Numbered from the stretch's first letter, positions 1 through 7,546 are shown. The stretch is 33,918 bases of DNA from Paracoccus sp. MKU1 (GCF_001447385.1 NZ_LLWQ01000173.1:1-33918); one strand, 5' to 3'. The notes: a model not told the origin generated them from the sequence alone. Program-made: numbers and translations.

Positions 1-171
1 ATGGTGGTGTCGATGGAGCCGATGATCACCATCCCCGAGGGCCTGCCCGGCGCCGGCGGCTATCGCGAGCACGACATCCTGGTGATCGAGGAAGGCGGCA
101 ACCGCAACATCACCGGCTTCCCCTATGGGCCGGAGCACCTGATCGTGAAGGGCAAGGCCAGGGCCGCCTGA
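1..171 (+). CDS. M24 family metallopeptidase (Xaa-Pro peptidase/creatinase type), C-terminal end only
   Basis: Frame 1 is open from the first base to TGA at 169-171, giving 57 codons of a gene that starts outside the window. The segment PEGLPGAGGYREHDILVIEE is the conserved end of the pita-bread fold of aminopeptidase P/creatinase-like M24 enzymes: the Gly-rich turn is followed by the RxHD/E-D strand that carries the late metal-ligand region, then a short tail with NITGFPYGPEHLIV. Members cleave Xaa-Pro peptides or hydrolyse small amidino or ectoine-type substrates, and this tail cannot tell these apart. A strong hairpin follows at 184-208. The following binding-protein gene suggests a joint role in uptake and hydrolysis of a small nitrogen compound, which is inference. 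Confidence 0.75.
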   Translation: MVVSMEPMITIPEGLPGAGGYREHDILVIEEGGNRNITGFPYGPEHLIVKGKARAA

Positions 172-183
172 CCCCCGACATTC

Positions 184-208
184 CCGCCCGCCGGACCTCG
201 GCGGGCGG
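184..208 (+). terminator. GC-rich hairpin after the M24 peptidase gene
   Basis: A perfect 10-bp stem, CCGCCCGCCG (184-193) with CGGCGGGCGG (199-208), closes a 5-base loop and begins 12 bases past the peptidase stop codon. There is no U-tract after it, so it may act as a weak or Rho-assisted terminator or as a 3'-end stabiliser. Confidence 0.5.
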
Positions 209-357
209 AGCACGGAACGGCGGCCCAAAACCGCCAGGACCGGCCCGCATCTCCCCCGCGGGCCGGGCGCCCCCCGATACGGCCCCGGACGAAGGGCCGG
301 TCCCCGCGATTCCCGCTGCCAACAAAAAAGCAAGAACATCCGACAGGAGAGACATCC

Positions 358-1434
358 ATGAAAAAGACCCTCATCTTGACCACCGCGCTGACGCTGCTGG
401 CCACGACCGCCTCGGCGCAGGAGATCACCGTCATGTCCTGGGGCGGCACCTATGGCCAAAGCCAGGTCGAGGCCTATCACAAGCCCTTCACCGCCAAGAC
501 CGGCATCAAGGTCGTCGCGCTTGACAGCGACAACCCGGCGATCCCGATCAAGGCCCAGGTCGAGGCCGGCAATGTCACCACCAATGTGGCCGATGTCGAA
601 TATGCCGACGCGATCCGCCTGTGCGACGAGGGGCTGCTGGAGCCGATCGACCAGGCAATCCTGCCGCCCGCGCCCGACGGCACCCCCGCGACCGAGGATT
701 TCCTGCCGCAGGGCCTGACCGATTGCGCCGTGGGCTCGATCGTGTTCTCGACGATCTTCGCCTATGACGCGACGAAATATCCCGACGCCAAGCCGCAGAC
801 CATCGTCGATTTCTTCGACACGCAAAAGTTTCCCGGCAAGCGCGGGATGAAGAAAGTGCCCAAGGCGGTGCTGGAAATGGCGTTGATGGGCGACGGCGTG
901 CCGGCGGATCAGGTTTATGGGCTGCTTTCGACGCCCGAAGGCATCGACCGCGCCTTCGCCAAGCTCGACAGCATCAAGAAGGACATCGTCTGGTGGGAGA
1001 CGGGCGCGCAGCCGCCGCAACTGCTGGCCGACGGCGAGGTGGCGATGACCATGGCCTATAACGGCCGGATCTTCAGCGCCGCCATCTCCGAGGGCAAGCC
1101 CTTCGAGATCGTCTGGGACGGGCAGGTCTACGAGTACAACCTTTTCGTCATCCCGAAAGGCGCGCAGAAGCAGGAGGAGGCGCTGGAGTTCATCAAGTTC
1201 GCCACCGACACCCAGAGGCTGGCGGATCAGGCGAAATGGATCAGCTATGGCCCGGCGCGAAAATCCTCGGCCGAGCTTGTCGGGCTCTATCACGATGGCA
1301 AGACCGAGATGGCGCCGCACATGCCCACCAATCCCGACAACATGCAGAACGCGCTGGGTTCATCCTATGAATTCTGGGTCGATCACGAGGCGGAACTGGT
1401 GGAACGCTTCAGCGCCTGGCTCAGCGCCAGCTGA
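358..1434 (+). CDS. Periplasmic substrate-binding protein of a spermidine/putrescine-type ABC transporter
   Basis: 358 aa. Residues 1-20 are a clear Sec signal peptide (KK, then a Leu/Ala/Thr-rich core, cleavage after ASA before QEITV). The mature start EITVMSWGGTYGQSQVEAYHKPF is the first strand of PotD-like (SBP family 1/8) proteins, which deliver polyamines or similar cations to an inner-membrane permease. Further family traits are the NVADVEYADA segment, a central VWWETGAQPPQLLADGEVAM region contacting ligand, and a C-terminal hinge with PHMPTNPDN. Length matches the family (about 345-370 aa). An AGGAGA ribosome site lies 8 bases before ATG 358. A perfect terminator follows at once, so no permease or ATPase gene is cotranscribed downstream; these must lie elsewhere. 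Substrate is unassigned: family members also bind glycine betaine-like or opine compounds. Confidence 0.88.
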   Translation: MKKTLILTTALTLLATTASAQEITVMSWGGTYGQSQVEAYHKPFTAKTGIKVVALDSDNPAIPIKAQVEAGNVTTNVADVEYADAIRLCDEGLLEPIDQAILPPAPDGTPATEDFLPQGLTDCAVGSIVFSTIFAYDATKYPDAKPQTIVDFFDTQKFPGKRGMKKVPKAVLEMALMGDGVPADQVYGLLSTPEGIDRAFAKLDSIKKDIVWWETGAQPPQLLADGEVAMTMAYNGRIFSAAISEGKPFEIVWDGQVYEYNLFVIPKGAQKQEEALEFIKFATDTQRLADQAKWISYGPARKSSAELVGLYHDGKTEMAPHMPTNPDNMQNALGSSYEFWVDHEAELVERFSAWLSAS

Positions 1435-1443
1435 CGGGAGATG

Positions 1444-1473
1444 CGGCGAGGGGACCGGATCCCCTCGCCGTTT
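1444..1473 (+). terminator. Intrinsic terminator of the substrate-binding protein gene
   Basis: A perfect 11-bp stem CGGCGAGGGGA (1444-1454) / TCCCCTCGCCG (1460-1470) with a CCGGA loop is followed by TTT. It begins 10 bases after the TGA at 1432-1434, so it is well placed to end this transcript. Confidence 0.8.
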
Positions 1474-2012
1474 CCGTCGGAAGGCTTCGCCCCGCTGGCC
1501 AGGACGGCGGATCCGCCGGCCGGACACCCTGCCCTGAGGCTTCATCTTGCCGCGTAACGGCTGGCAAATCCCATCTCGCCGCAGTCGTGCCCGGCTTTTC
1601 ATCAAAGCAGGGCAAGTGGATCATCTGGCCCGCAACGGATCTCCGGCTGCTCGGTGATACGCCTCGGCATCCGGAAGGACGGGTTGCCGCAACCCGATGG
1701 CTTCCCCCTCGATGCCTTGGATGAACTACGCCTCGAGCACCCGGCGCGCATCCTGCTGCGCCGACCGATCTGCTGCCCTTGGCCCGGGCTACCGACGCCG
1801 GATCTGCCGGCCCCAGCTTGGCCAGGACCGCGACGCGCATGCACCCGCCGCTTTGCAGCAAGGCGTCCGGGCAAAGGCGATCCTTGGCTAGGACACCACC
1901 GTCCGGCGGAGCAGGCCGGGCCCCTGGGCTTCGATCCCCATCGCCCGGTCATGGCGGAAACGCGGCCGCCGCCAGCACCGGCCCCTTCCCTCAACCAGAC
2001 CGCGCCGCAGAC
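1474..2012. other. 539-bp stretch without a recognisable gene
   Basis: Short open frames occur on both strands, as expected in GC-rich DNA. None has a good ribosome site together with a family-like sequence. The translations are rich in Arg, Pro, Gly and Ala, the usual look of non-coding GC-rich DNA or of an old decayed gene. No repeat, IS end or tRNA was seen. Confidence 0.5.
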
Positions 2013-2459
2013 CTATTTATAGAATCCTTCGCGCAGGTTGATGCCATGTTCCAGCCACATCTTCATGGCGCAGATCATCCCGGTCCAGCCCTCGCAATTG
2101 CCCAGGCAGCCCTTGAGCCCGGCCTCGGTCTCCGGCCAGCCGTATTCGCTGATCCGCACCAGCGTGCGCCCGTCTTCCAGCGGCTGGAAGGTCATGGTCA
2201 CGGTAGTCCAGACACGCGGCTCGCCCTCGGCCTCCCATTGCAGGGTGATGCGCTCGTTCGGGACGACCTCCTGCACCAGCACCGGGAAGGCGCCGGGGAA
2301 ATCGTGGAAATCCCAGGTCACCTCGGCACCGGGGGCCAGACGGCCCCTGGCGCCGCCGGTGGTGAAGAATTTCGACAGGCTGTCGGGATTCACCACGGTC
2401 TCGAACACCTCCTCGACCGGCTTGGCGATCCGGCCGCCGACAGTGAATTTCAGCTCCAT
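2013..2459 (-). CDS. SRPBCC/AHSA1-family (START-like) protein
   Basis: 148 aa. The N-terminus MELKFTVGGRIAKPVEEVFETVVNPDSLSKFF is the first strand and helix of the Bet v 1-like SRPBCC fold in its AHSA1 branch. WDFHDFPGAFPV, ITLQWEAEG and TVTMTFQPLEDGRTLVRISEYGW are the successive strands, and GWTGMICAMKMWLEHGINLREGFYK forms the long C-terminal helix. Such proteins bind hydrophobic ligands in a deep cavity; no catalytic residue is defined. The start at 2459 is fixed by an AAGGAGGAG ribosome site 6-14 bases upstream. It is divergent from an ArsR gene, a very common pairing in which the repressor controls the SRPBCC gene. A -10-like TATAAC on this strand (about 2497-2492) lies inside the palindrome at 2490-2509, consistent with that control. 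The ligand is unknown. Confidence 0.85.
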   Translation of the reverse strand: MELKFTVGGRIAKPVEEVFETVVNPDSLSKFFTTGGARGRLAPGAEVTWDFHDFPGAFPVLVQEVVPNERITLQWEAEGEPRVWTTVTMTFQPLEDGRTLVRISEYGWPETEAGLKGCLGNCEGWTGMICAMKMWLEHGINLREGFYK

Positions 2460-2489
2460 GTCACGCTCCTCCTTGTGTCGGGCTCCATT

Positions 2490-2509
2490 ATGTTATATTC
2501 ATATAACAT
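2490..2509. promoter_or_regulatory. Perfect 20-bp palindrome, probable ArsR operator overlapping the regulator start
   Basis: Arms ATGTTATAT (2490-2498) and ATATAACAT (2501-2509) are perfect 9-bp inverted repeats around TC. The site is an AT-rich island in very GC-rich DNA, between divergent genes starting at 2459 (minus) and 2508 (plus). It covers -10-like hexamers for both directions: TATATT 2494-2499 for plus and TATAAC for minus. ArsR-type repressors usually bind such short AT-rich dyads. A promoter with -10 at 2494-2499 would start RNA around 2506-2508, directly at the ATG, so the regulator mRNA may be leaderless. Confidence 0.75.
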
Positions 2510-2921
2510 GTCAACCGAGGATCAGGACGACGCGCTGTTCAAGGCGCTGGGGCACCGGGCGCGCCGGCAATTGCTGGACCTGCTGAAGGCGGGGCCGAAA
2601 ACCACCGGCGGGCTGTGCGAGGCGCTGCCGCAGCTGGACCGCTGCACGGTGATGCAGCATCTGCGGGTGCTGGAGACGGCCGGGCTGGTCGTGGTCGAGC
2701 GGCGGGGCCGCGAAAGATGGAACCATCTCGATGCCCTGCCCATCCATGCCCTGCACGAACGCTGGATCGGCCCCTATGCCGCCTATGCGGTGAGCATGCT
2801 GGGCGCGTTGAAGCAGGTGGCGGAAAACGGGCAGCCGCAAATGCCCGGCAAAACCCTGCCGGAACCAGCTGCACCGCGGGCTGAGCCCGATCACCTCGAT
2901 GACCCGGCAACGGGCGATTGA
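2508..2921 (+). CDS. ArsR-family winged-helix transcriptional repressor
   Basis: 137 aa from ATG 2508. Residues 9-85 hold the winged helix: LFKALGHRARRQLLDLL (helices 1-2), TTGGLCEAL and DRCTVMQHLRVLETAGLVVVERRGRERWNHL (recognition helix and wing). The last part is the ArsR hallmark in the branch that controls SRPBCC genes, where repression is not metal-dependent; no CxC metal motif is seen. HERWIGPYAAYAVSMLGALKQV forms the C-terminal dimer helix, followed by a Pro-rich tail. An in-frame ATG at 2490 would add six residues, but neither start has a Shine-Dalgarno sequence because the palindromic operator occupies that position, so leaderless translation from 2508 is favoured. It probably represses itself and the divergent AHSA1 gene. 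The frame is open far upstream (to 1779), but that part is non-coding in character. Confidence 0.85.
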   Translation: MSTEDQDDALFKALGHRARRQLLDLLKAGPKTTGGLCEALPQLDRCTVMQHLRVLETAGLVVVERRGRERWNHLDALPIHALHERWIGPYAAYAVSMLGALKQVAENGQPQMPGKTLPEPAAPRAEPDHLDDPATGD

Positions 2922-3375
2922 TGGTCCGGCGGATCGGGGGCGGCCAAGTCCCGCGCCGCTGAACGAACGCGGCTCGCGCGGCGACTGCCACCTCCCGCAG
3001 GGGTCCTGATGCCGCGGCAGATTCAGTTCAAACACATCAGCGGATGGCGGCTGCCCGCCGGCGCAGCGAAGGTGGATCGTTCGACTCGCTGAGGCGAACC
3101 GCGGGCTTTCAGGAACGAGGCACTGGCGGCACGATGCGTTTCTGCGCTCTCGGACCGGCTGAGCTCCTTTGGGCGCGTGAATCGGGACGGGCCGGAAAGC
3201 GAGCAGTTCCACGCGGGCGCCCTGCCGCGGCCGGCGGCCCAGGAGGAAACATGATACAGGTCCGTTCCAGTGCGGGAAGGTCGTTCTAGCCCCCCGCAGG
3301 CGGGACGTGAGGGGATCGTGTCAGGCTTTCCTTGAGCTCACCCGCCATGGCGAGGCTGCGGGATGGCGGCTTGCC
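2922..3375. other. 454-bp stretch without a recognisable gene
   Basis: Several short overlapping open frames are present on both strands, none with family resemblance plus a ribosome site. The stretch separates the ArsR gene from the convergent end of the siderophore ATPase gene. A loose inverted repeat (CCGCCAT...ATGGCGG near 3342-3370) might serve as terminator for the ATPase operon, but it has a long loop and no U-run. Confidence 0.4.
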
Positions 3376-4239
3376 TCAACCTGCAAGATTTCTGTGTGAA
3401 ACGCCTTCCGGCATGGCCGATGCCGCAACCGGACGGCTGGTCCCGACGCGGTGCCGGCCGATGGGCAGCATCATCGGCTTGCCCGAGACCGGATCGGTCA
3501 CCACCCGGCTGTCCAGCCCGAAGACGGCGTGCAGGGTCTCGGCGGTCAGCACCGCCTCGGGCGGACCCGAGGCGTAAAGCCGGCCCTCGCGCATCGCCAC
3601 CAGCAGGTCGGCATAGCGCGCCGCCAGGTTCAGGTCGTGCAGCACCATGACGATGGTGGTGCCGCGCGCCGCGTTCAGGTCCACCAGCAGGTCCAGCACC
3701 TCGACCTGGTGGCTGACGTCCAGGAAGGTCGTCGGCTCGTCCAGCAGCAGGATGCCGGTCTGTTGCGCCAGCGCCATGGCGATCCAGACCCGCTGGCGCT
3801 GGCCGCCGGACAGCTCGTCCACCGGGCGATCGGCCAGATCGGCGGTCTGGGTGGCGTCCAGCGCCGCGGCGACGGCGCGGTCGTCCTCGGCACTCCAGCG
3901 GCTCATCAGGCCGTGATGCGGATGGCGGCCGCGGCCGACCAGCTCGGCCACGGTGATGCCCTCGGGGGCGATGGGCGATTGCGGCAACAGCCCCAGCCTG
4001 CGCGCCAGCTCGCGCGCGGGGATGCGGTGGATGGCACGGCCGTCCAGCGTCACCTGGCCCTGCGCGGGGGCCAGCAGCCGCGACAGGCTGCGCAGCAGCG
4101 TGGACTTGCCGCAGGCATTGGCCCCGACGATGGCGGTGATCCGGCCCGGCGCGACGGCAAGGTCCAGGTCGCGCAGGATGGCGGCCTCGCCATAGCCGGC
4201 GGTCAGCCGCTCGGCGATCAGTCGGTTCTCGGAAGTCAC
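3376..4239 (-). CDS. Iron-siderophore ABC transporter ATP-binding protein (FepC/FecE type)
   Basis: 287 aa from a GTG start at 4239. This start overlaps the TGA of the upstream permease (GTGA, 4239-4236), the same coupling used elsewhere in the operon; a longer frame to 4353 would run back into the permease. Walker A GANACGKS is at residues 39-46, Q-loop Gln87, signature LSGGQRQR 143-150, Walker B ILLLDEPT 163-170 and H-loop His201 (VLHDLN), so all ATPase elements are intact. The motif order and the VxVxGRGRHPHH segment after the Q-loop match the Fec/Fep/Fhu subfamily that powers ferric-siderophore import. It works on the cytoplasmic face with the two permeases encoded just upstream. The C-terminal tail (SGKPMMLPIGRHR) is typical of the subfamily. 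Confidence 0.92.
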   Translation of the reverse strand: MTSENRLIAERLTAGYGEAAILRDLDLAVAPGRITAIVGANACGKSTLLRSLSRLLAPAQGQVTLDGRAIHRIPARELARRLGLLPQSPIAPEGITVAELVGRGRHPHHGLMSRWSAEDDRAVAAALDATQTADLADRPVDELSGGQRQRVWIAMALAQQTGILLLDEPTTFLDVSHQVEVLDLLVDLNAARGTTIVMVLHDLNLAARYADLLVAMREGRLYASGPPEAVLTAETLHAVFGLDSRVVTDPVSGKPMMLPIGRHRVGTSRPVAASAMPEGVSHRNLAG

Positions 4240-5270
4240 AGCGAGCCTCCTGCGCGGTTCACCCGCACGATCAGGTAGATCAGATAGGGCGCCCCCAGCG
4301 CCCCGGTGACGACGCCGACCGGATAGCGGCCCGGCATCAGGAATTGCCCGCAATAGTCGCCAACCAGCACCAGCGCCGCGCCCACCAGCGCCGAGGGCAG
4401 CAGCAGCGAGCCGCCGCTACCGATGATCCGCGCCGCGATCGGCCCCGACAGGAAGGCGACGAAGGCGATGGGCCCGGTGATCGCCGTCGCCACGGCGATC
4501 ATGCCGACGGCGCAGGCGATCACCAGCGTCCGCGTCAGCCCGACCCGGACGCCGAGGGCGGCGGCCATGTCCTCGCCCATGCGCAGCGCCTCGAGATCGC
4601 GGGACCGGGACAGCAGCACCCCGCCCGCCAGCGCCAGCACCGCCAGCAGCGGCAGCGCCTGGCCCAGCTGGGCGCCGTTGACGCTGCCGGTCAGCCAGCG
4701 CAGCGCCTGTTGCAAGTCCCAGGCCGGCGCGCGCGACAGCGTATAGGCGATGAAGCTGTGCAGCATGGCGGCGACGCCGATGCCGACCAGGATCAGCCGG
4801 GTGCCGGCAATGCCGCCGCGAAAAGACAGCGCATAGATCGCCAGCGCCACCGCCAGTCCCGCCGCCACGGCCAGGATCGGCACCGCCGGCCCGCTGATCC
4901 CCAGCACCACGATGGCGAACACCGCCGCGGCGCTGGCGCCCGAGCTGATGCCGATGATGTCGGGGCTGGCCAAGGGGTTGCGCAGCATGATCTGGAAGGC
5001 CGCGCCGCCCATGCCGAAGCACAGCCCGGCCAGCACCGACAGCACGGCGCGCGGCAGCCGCAGCTGCCGCACGGTGAAGCCGGCACCCGGCACGTCTTCA
5101 CCCGCCAACGCGCGGATCACCTGCCCCAGCGGGGTGAAGGACTGGCCCAGCATCAGCGTCAGCGCCAGCATCCCGGCGATCAGCAGCACCAGCCCGGCCA
5201 GGATGGCCTGGCGCCGGCGGCAGCGACGATGCCGCGCGGCGGCGATGGCGGCAAGGGTGGTGGAGGCCAT
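4236..5270 (-). CDS. Iron-siderophore ABC transporter permease (FecD/FepG type)
   Basis: 344 aa from ATG 5270. A GTG at 5276 that overlaps the preceding TGA (GTGA at 5276-5273) would add two residues and is equally possible. The protein is a BtuC/FecCD-family polytopic permease with about ten hydrophobic segments. Family signatures are RLPRAVLSVLAGLCFGMGGAAFQIMLRNPLASPDIIGISSGAS near residues 70-110 (the conserved RLPR...NPLA.P...G...GA block) and, late in the chain, GPIAFVAFLSGPIAARIIG, the cytoplasmic coupling helix contacting the ATPase. It pairs with the neighbouring permease to form the membrane channel. The frame stays open back to 6347, but that extension is an out-of-frame shadow of the other permease, not a fusion. 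Confidence 0.9.
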   Translation of the reverse strand: MASTTLAAIAAARHRRCRRRQAILAGLVLLIAGMLALTLMLGQSFTPLGQVIRALAGEDVPGAGFTVRQLRLPRAVLSVLAGLCFGMGGAAFQIMLRNPLASPDIIGISSGASAAAVFAIVVLGISGPAVPILAVAAGLAVALAIYALSFRGGIAGTRLILVGIGVAAMLHSFIAYTLSRAPAWDLQQALRWLTGSVNGAQLGQALPLLAVLALAGGVLLSRSRDLEALRMGEDMAAALGVRVGLTRTLVIACAVGMIAVATAITGPIAFVAFLSGPIAARIIGSGGSLLLPSALVGAALVLVGDYCGQFLMPGRYPVGVVTGALGAPYLIYLIVRVNRAGGSL

Positions 5271-5272
5271 GG

Positions 5273-6298
5273 TCACAGCTCGCGCAGGCGCTGGCGGCGC
5301 ACGATCCAGATGAAGAACGGCGCGCCGACAAAGGCGGTGACGATGCCCACGTCCAGCTCGCCCGGCCGGGCCAGGATGCGGCCCAGGATGTCCGAGGCCA
5401 GCAGCAACCCCGCCCCCGCCAGCGCCGAGAAGGGCAGCAGCCAGCGATGGTCGGTGCCGACCAGCAGGCGGCAGAAATGCGGCACCACCAGCCCGACGAA
5501 GCCGATGGGTCCGCAGACCGCCGTGATCGCCCCGCATAGCAGGATGGCGCCCAGCCCGGCGATGGCGCGGGTGCGGGCGACATTCTCGCCCAGGCCGGCG
5601 GCCAGCTCGTCGCCCAGCGCCAGCGCGTTCAGCTTGCGCGCCCAAAGCAGGCTGATCGCGAAGCCCGCCGCCAGGAAGGGCAGCACCGGCGCCAGCCGCG
5701 CGAATGTCGCCCCGCCGACGCCGCCGACCTGCCAGGACTGGATGCCCCCGGCGATGTCGCCGCGCGGCAGCACCACCGCGATCACCAGTGAGGAAAAGGC
5801 GACCGAGGTCGCGGCCCCCGCCAGCGCCAGCTTCAGCGGCGTGGCGCCGCCCCGGCCCAGCGAGCCGATGACATAGACGAACACCGCCGTCAGCCCGGCG
5901 CCCAGGATCGCCGCCCAGATATAGGCCTGCGCCGAGGTGATCGAGAACCAGGCGACGCCCACCACCACCGCCAGCGCCGCGCCCATGTTGATGCCCAGAA
6001 TACCGGGATCGGCCAGCGGGTTGCGGGTGACGCCTTGCAACAGCGCCCCGGACAGCCCCAGCGCCGCCCCGGCCAGGAAGGCCAGCGCGGTGCGCGGCAG
6101 GCGTGCGGCGACGGCGGCCTGGCCGATGGTCTCGGCCCGGCCGGCCAGGGCGGCGGCGATGTCGTCCCAGCCGACCTCGCGCGTGCCGATGGCCACCGAC
6201 AGCGCGCAAAGCAGCGCCACCAGCAGCAGCACCGCCGCCAGTCCCAGCGTATTCCGCGCCGCCCGGCGGCCCGGCATGGCGCCGGCCTGCGCCGTCAT
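5273..6298 (-). CDS. Iron-siderophore ABC transporter permease (FecC/FepD type)
   Basis: 341 aa, BtuC/FecCD family. It carries the same signatures as its partner: RLPRTALAFLAGAALGLSGALLQGVTRNPLADPGILGINMGAA (roughly residues 65-110) and GPIGFVGLVVPHFCRLLVGTDHRWLLPFSALAGA (about 260-295), the stretch forming the coupling helix. About ten transmembrane segments are visible. ATG 6298 overlaps the TGA of the binding-protein gene (ATGA, 6298-6295), so translation is coupled. Gene order binding protein, permease, permease, ATPase is the standard layout for siderophore importers. FecC versus FecD naming is arbitrary here. Confidence 0.9.
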   Translation of the reverse strand: MTAQAGAMPGRRAARNTLGLAAVLLLVALLCALSVAIGTREVGWDDIAAALAGRAETIGQAAVAARLPRTALAFLAGAALGLSGALLQGVTRNPLADPGILGINMGAALAVVVGVAWFSITSAQAYIWAAILGAGLTAVFVYVIGSLGRGGATPLKLALAGAATSVAFSSLVIAVVLPRGDIAGGIQSWQVGGVGGATFARLAPVLPFLAAGFAISLLWARKLNALALGDELAAGLGENVARTRAIAGLGAILLCGAITAVCGPIGFVGLVVPHFCRLLVGTDHRWLLPFSALAGAGLLLASDILGRILARPGELDVGIVTAFVGAPFFIWIVRRQRLREL

Positions 6299-7299
6299 CG
6301 GGCCTTGCCGGCGGCCGCCTCGGCCAGCCGCGCCACGTAATCGTCAAGCACCCAGGGGATCGACAGCGGCGTCGGATTGGCCGCCGTGCCCATGGGATCG
6401 CTGCCCAGCATCACCAGCGCATCGTTCCTGACCGCCGGCATGTGCGAGATCAGCGGATCCTGCCGCATCGCCTCGAACAGATCGCGGCTGCCATAGGTCA
6501 CCAGGATGTCGACGTCGTCGAAGCTGTCGATCCGCTCGGCGCTGACCTGCCCGGCGAAACTGCCATCCGCCGAGGCTTCGACCACGCTTTGCGGCGAGCG
6601 CAGCCCCAGATCGGCAAAGAACCGCACCCGCGTGTCATGCGTGGTGTAGAAGCTGACCAGGCTCAGGTTCGTGGTGTCGAGATGGGTCACGAACATGGCC
6701 GACTTGCCGGCAAGCTGCGGATGGGTGGCAACGGTCTCGGCGATCCGGCCCTCGATTTGCGCGATCAGCGCCTCGCCCTCGGCCTTCATGCCAAGGCCGG
6801 CGCTGTTCAGCCGGATCATGTCGCGCCAGTTCGTCGCCCAGGGCGCCTCGGAATAGGCGATGACCGGAGCGATCTGGCTGAGCGTATCGTAATCGGCCCG
6901 GCTGAGCCCGGAATAGGCGGCCAGGATCACGTCGGGGCGGCTGGCGGCCACGGCCTCGAAGTCGATGCCATCACCCTCGTCGAACAGGACAGGGGTGTCG
7001 GCGCCCAGTTCCTTCAGCCGCGCCTCGACCCAGGGCAGCACGCCGTCGCCGTCATCGTCGCCGAAGCTGGCGGCGGCCATGCCGACCGGCACCACGCCAA
7101 GAGCCAGCGGCACCTCGTGATTGGCCCAGGCCACGCTCGCGACGCGCTGGGGCTTCGCCGGGATGGTGGTGATGCCGAAGGCGTGCTCGACGGTGATGGG
7201 AAAGCCGCCCCCATCCCCTTGAGCCCAGGCAGCACGGGTGGCGGCCAACGCCAGCATGGCAGCGGCCAGGGTCAGGCAGATGCGGGTTTTCGACAGCAT
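6295..7299 (-). CDS. Iron-siderophore ABC transporter periplasmic binding protein (FepB type)
   Basis: 334 aa. Residues 1-26 form a Sec signal peptide ending AWA before QGDGG. The mature chain starts with the strand pair VEHAFGITTIPAKPQRVASVAWANHEVPLALGVVPVG, characteristic of class III (TroA/BtuF-like) siderophore-binding proteins. FEAVAASRPDVILAAYSGLSRADYDTLSQIAPVIAY marks the first lobe and the start of the long backbone helix. It should bind the iron-siderophore complex delivered by the TonB receptor and hand it to the permease pair. The start at 7299 lies 276 bp from the divergent receptor start, so both directions share one control region. Ribosome site is weak (GAGA). Confidence 0.9.
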   Translation of the reverse strand: MLSKTRICLTLAAAMLALAATRAAWAQGDGGGFPITVEHAFGITTIPAKPQRVASVAWANHEVPLALGVVPVGMAAASFGDDDGDGVLPWVEARLKELGADTPVLFDEGDGIDFEAVAASRPDVILAAYSGLSRADYDTLSQIAPVIAYSEAPWATNWRDMIRLNSAGLGMKAEGEALIAQIEGRIAETVATHPQLAGKSAMFVTHLDTTNLSLVSFYTTHDTRVRFFADLGLRSPQSVVEASADGSFAGQVSAERIDSFDDVDILVTYGSRDLFEAMRQDPLISHMPAVRNDALVMLGSDPMGTAANPTPLSIPWVLDDYVARLAEAAAGKAR

Positions 7300-7374
7300 G
7301 GCAAGTCTCGCGATCGCGGGAGGAACGCGGCCGAGGTTTCACTTCGGGCCGGATGCGTCAAGCGCAAGATCGGT

Positions 7375-7419
7375 TTCCGACTAAAACAGACAACATTTTC
7401 CCGTGGATTCCGACAAAAA
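7375..7419. promoter_or_regulatory. Paired direct repeats in the shared control region of the siderophore locus
   Basis: TTCCGACTAAAA (7375-7386) recurs as TTCCGACAAAAA (7408-7419), 11 of 12 bases identical and 33 bp apart, i.e. about three helical turns on the same face. They sit in a locally AT-rich patch between the divergent binding-protein and receptor genes. AraC-type regulators such as the one encoded at 9720-10688 commonly bind spaced direct repeats. No convincing Fur-type palindrome was recognised; a short GAATATTC palindrome lies at 7426-7433. Confidence 0.4.
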
Positions 7420-7474
7420 GCATAGGAATATTCAATACAGCGGCGCAAGATCCGGGCTAGGACGCGCGGCGAAA

Positions 7475-7546
7475 GATGCTGGGCGCCCGACGGACCCGCT
7501 GCCGGATTCGCCGCCAGTCCCCTTGGCCAGCACCTGGCCCAGCATC
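7475..7546 (+). promoter_or_regulatory. Possible alternative RNA stems in the receptor leader
   Basis: GATGCTGGGC (7475-7484) pairs perfectly with GCCCAGCATC (7537-7546). The second arm shares 7537-7539 with a compact hairpin GGCCAG-CAC-CTGGCC (7525-7539), so the two cannot form together. The element ends 28 bases before the receptor start. It may be a structured leader or a chance result of GC richness. Confidence 0.25.

Noticed and set aside
1779..2490. N-terminal extension of the ArsR gene back to 1779 (380 codons in total)
   Set aside because: The extension crosses the AHSA1 gene in antisense, is low complexity, and would bury the palindromic operator inside the coding region. ArsR proteins are 100-140 aa.
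4344..5876. Plus-strand open frame of 510 codons opposite the siderophore permeases
   Set aside because: It lies antisense to two clear permease genes, has Arg/Gln/His/Pro-rich low-complexity translation and no ribosome site. Long antisense frames are normal at this GC content.
4236..6347. Minus-strand frame of 703 codons that might be a fused double permease
   Set aside because: Only residues from ATG 5270 (or GTG 5276) onward look like a permease. The upstream part is an out-of-frame reading of the separate permease at 5273-6298, with Gly/Arg repeats.
7309..7318. CGCGATCGCG palindrome just upstream of the siderophore binding-protein gene
   Set aside because: A 10-bp GC palindrome is expected by chance in such DNA and resembles no known iron-regulator site.
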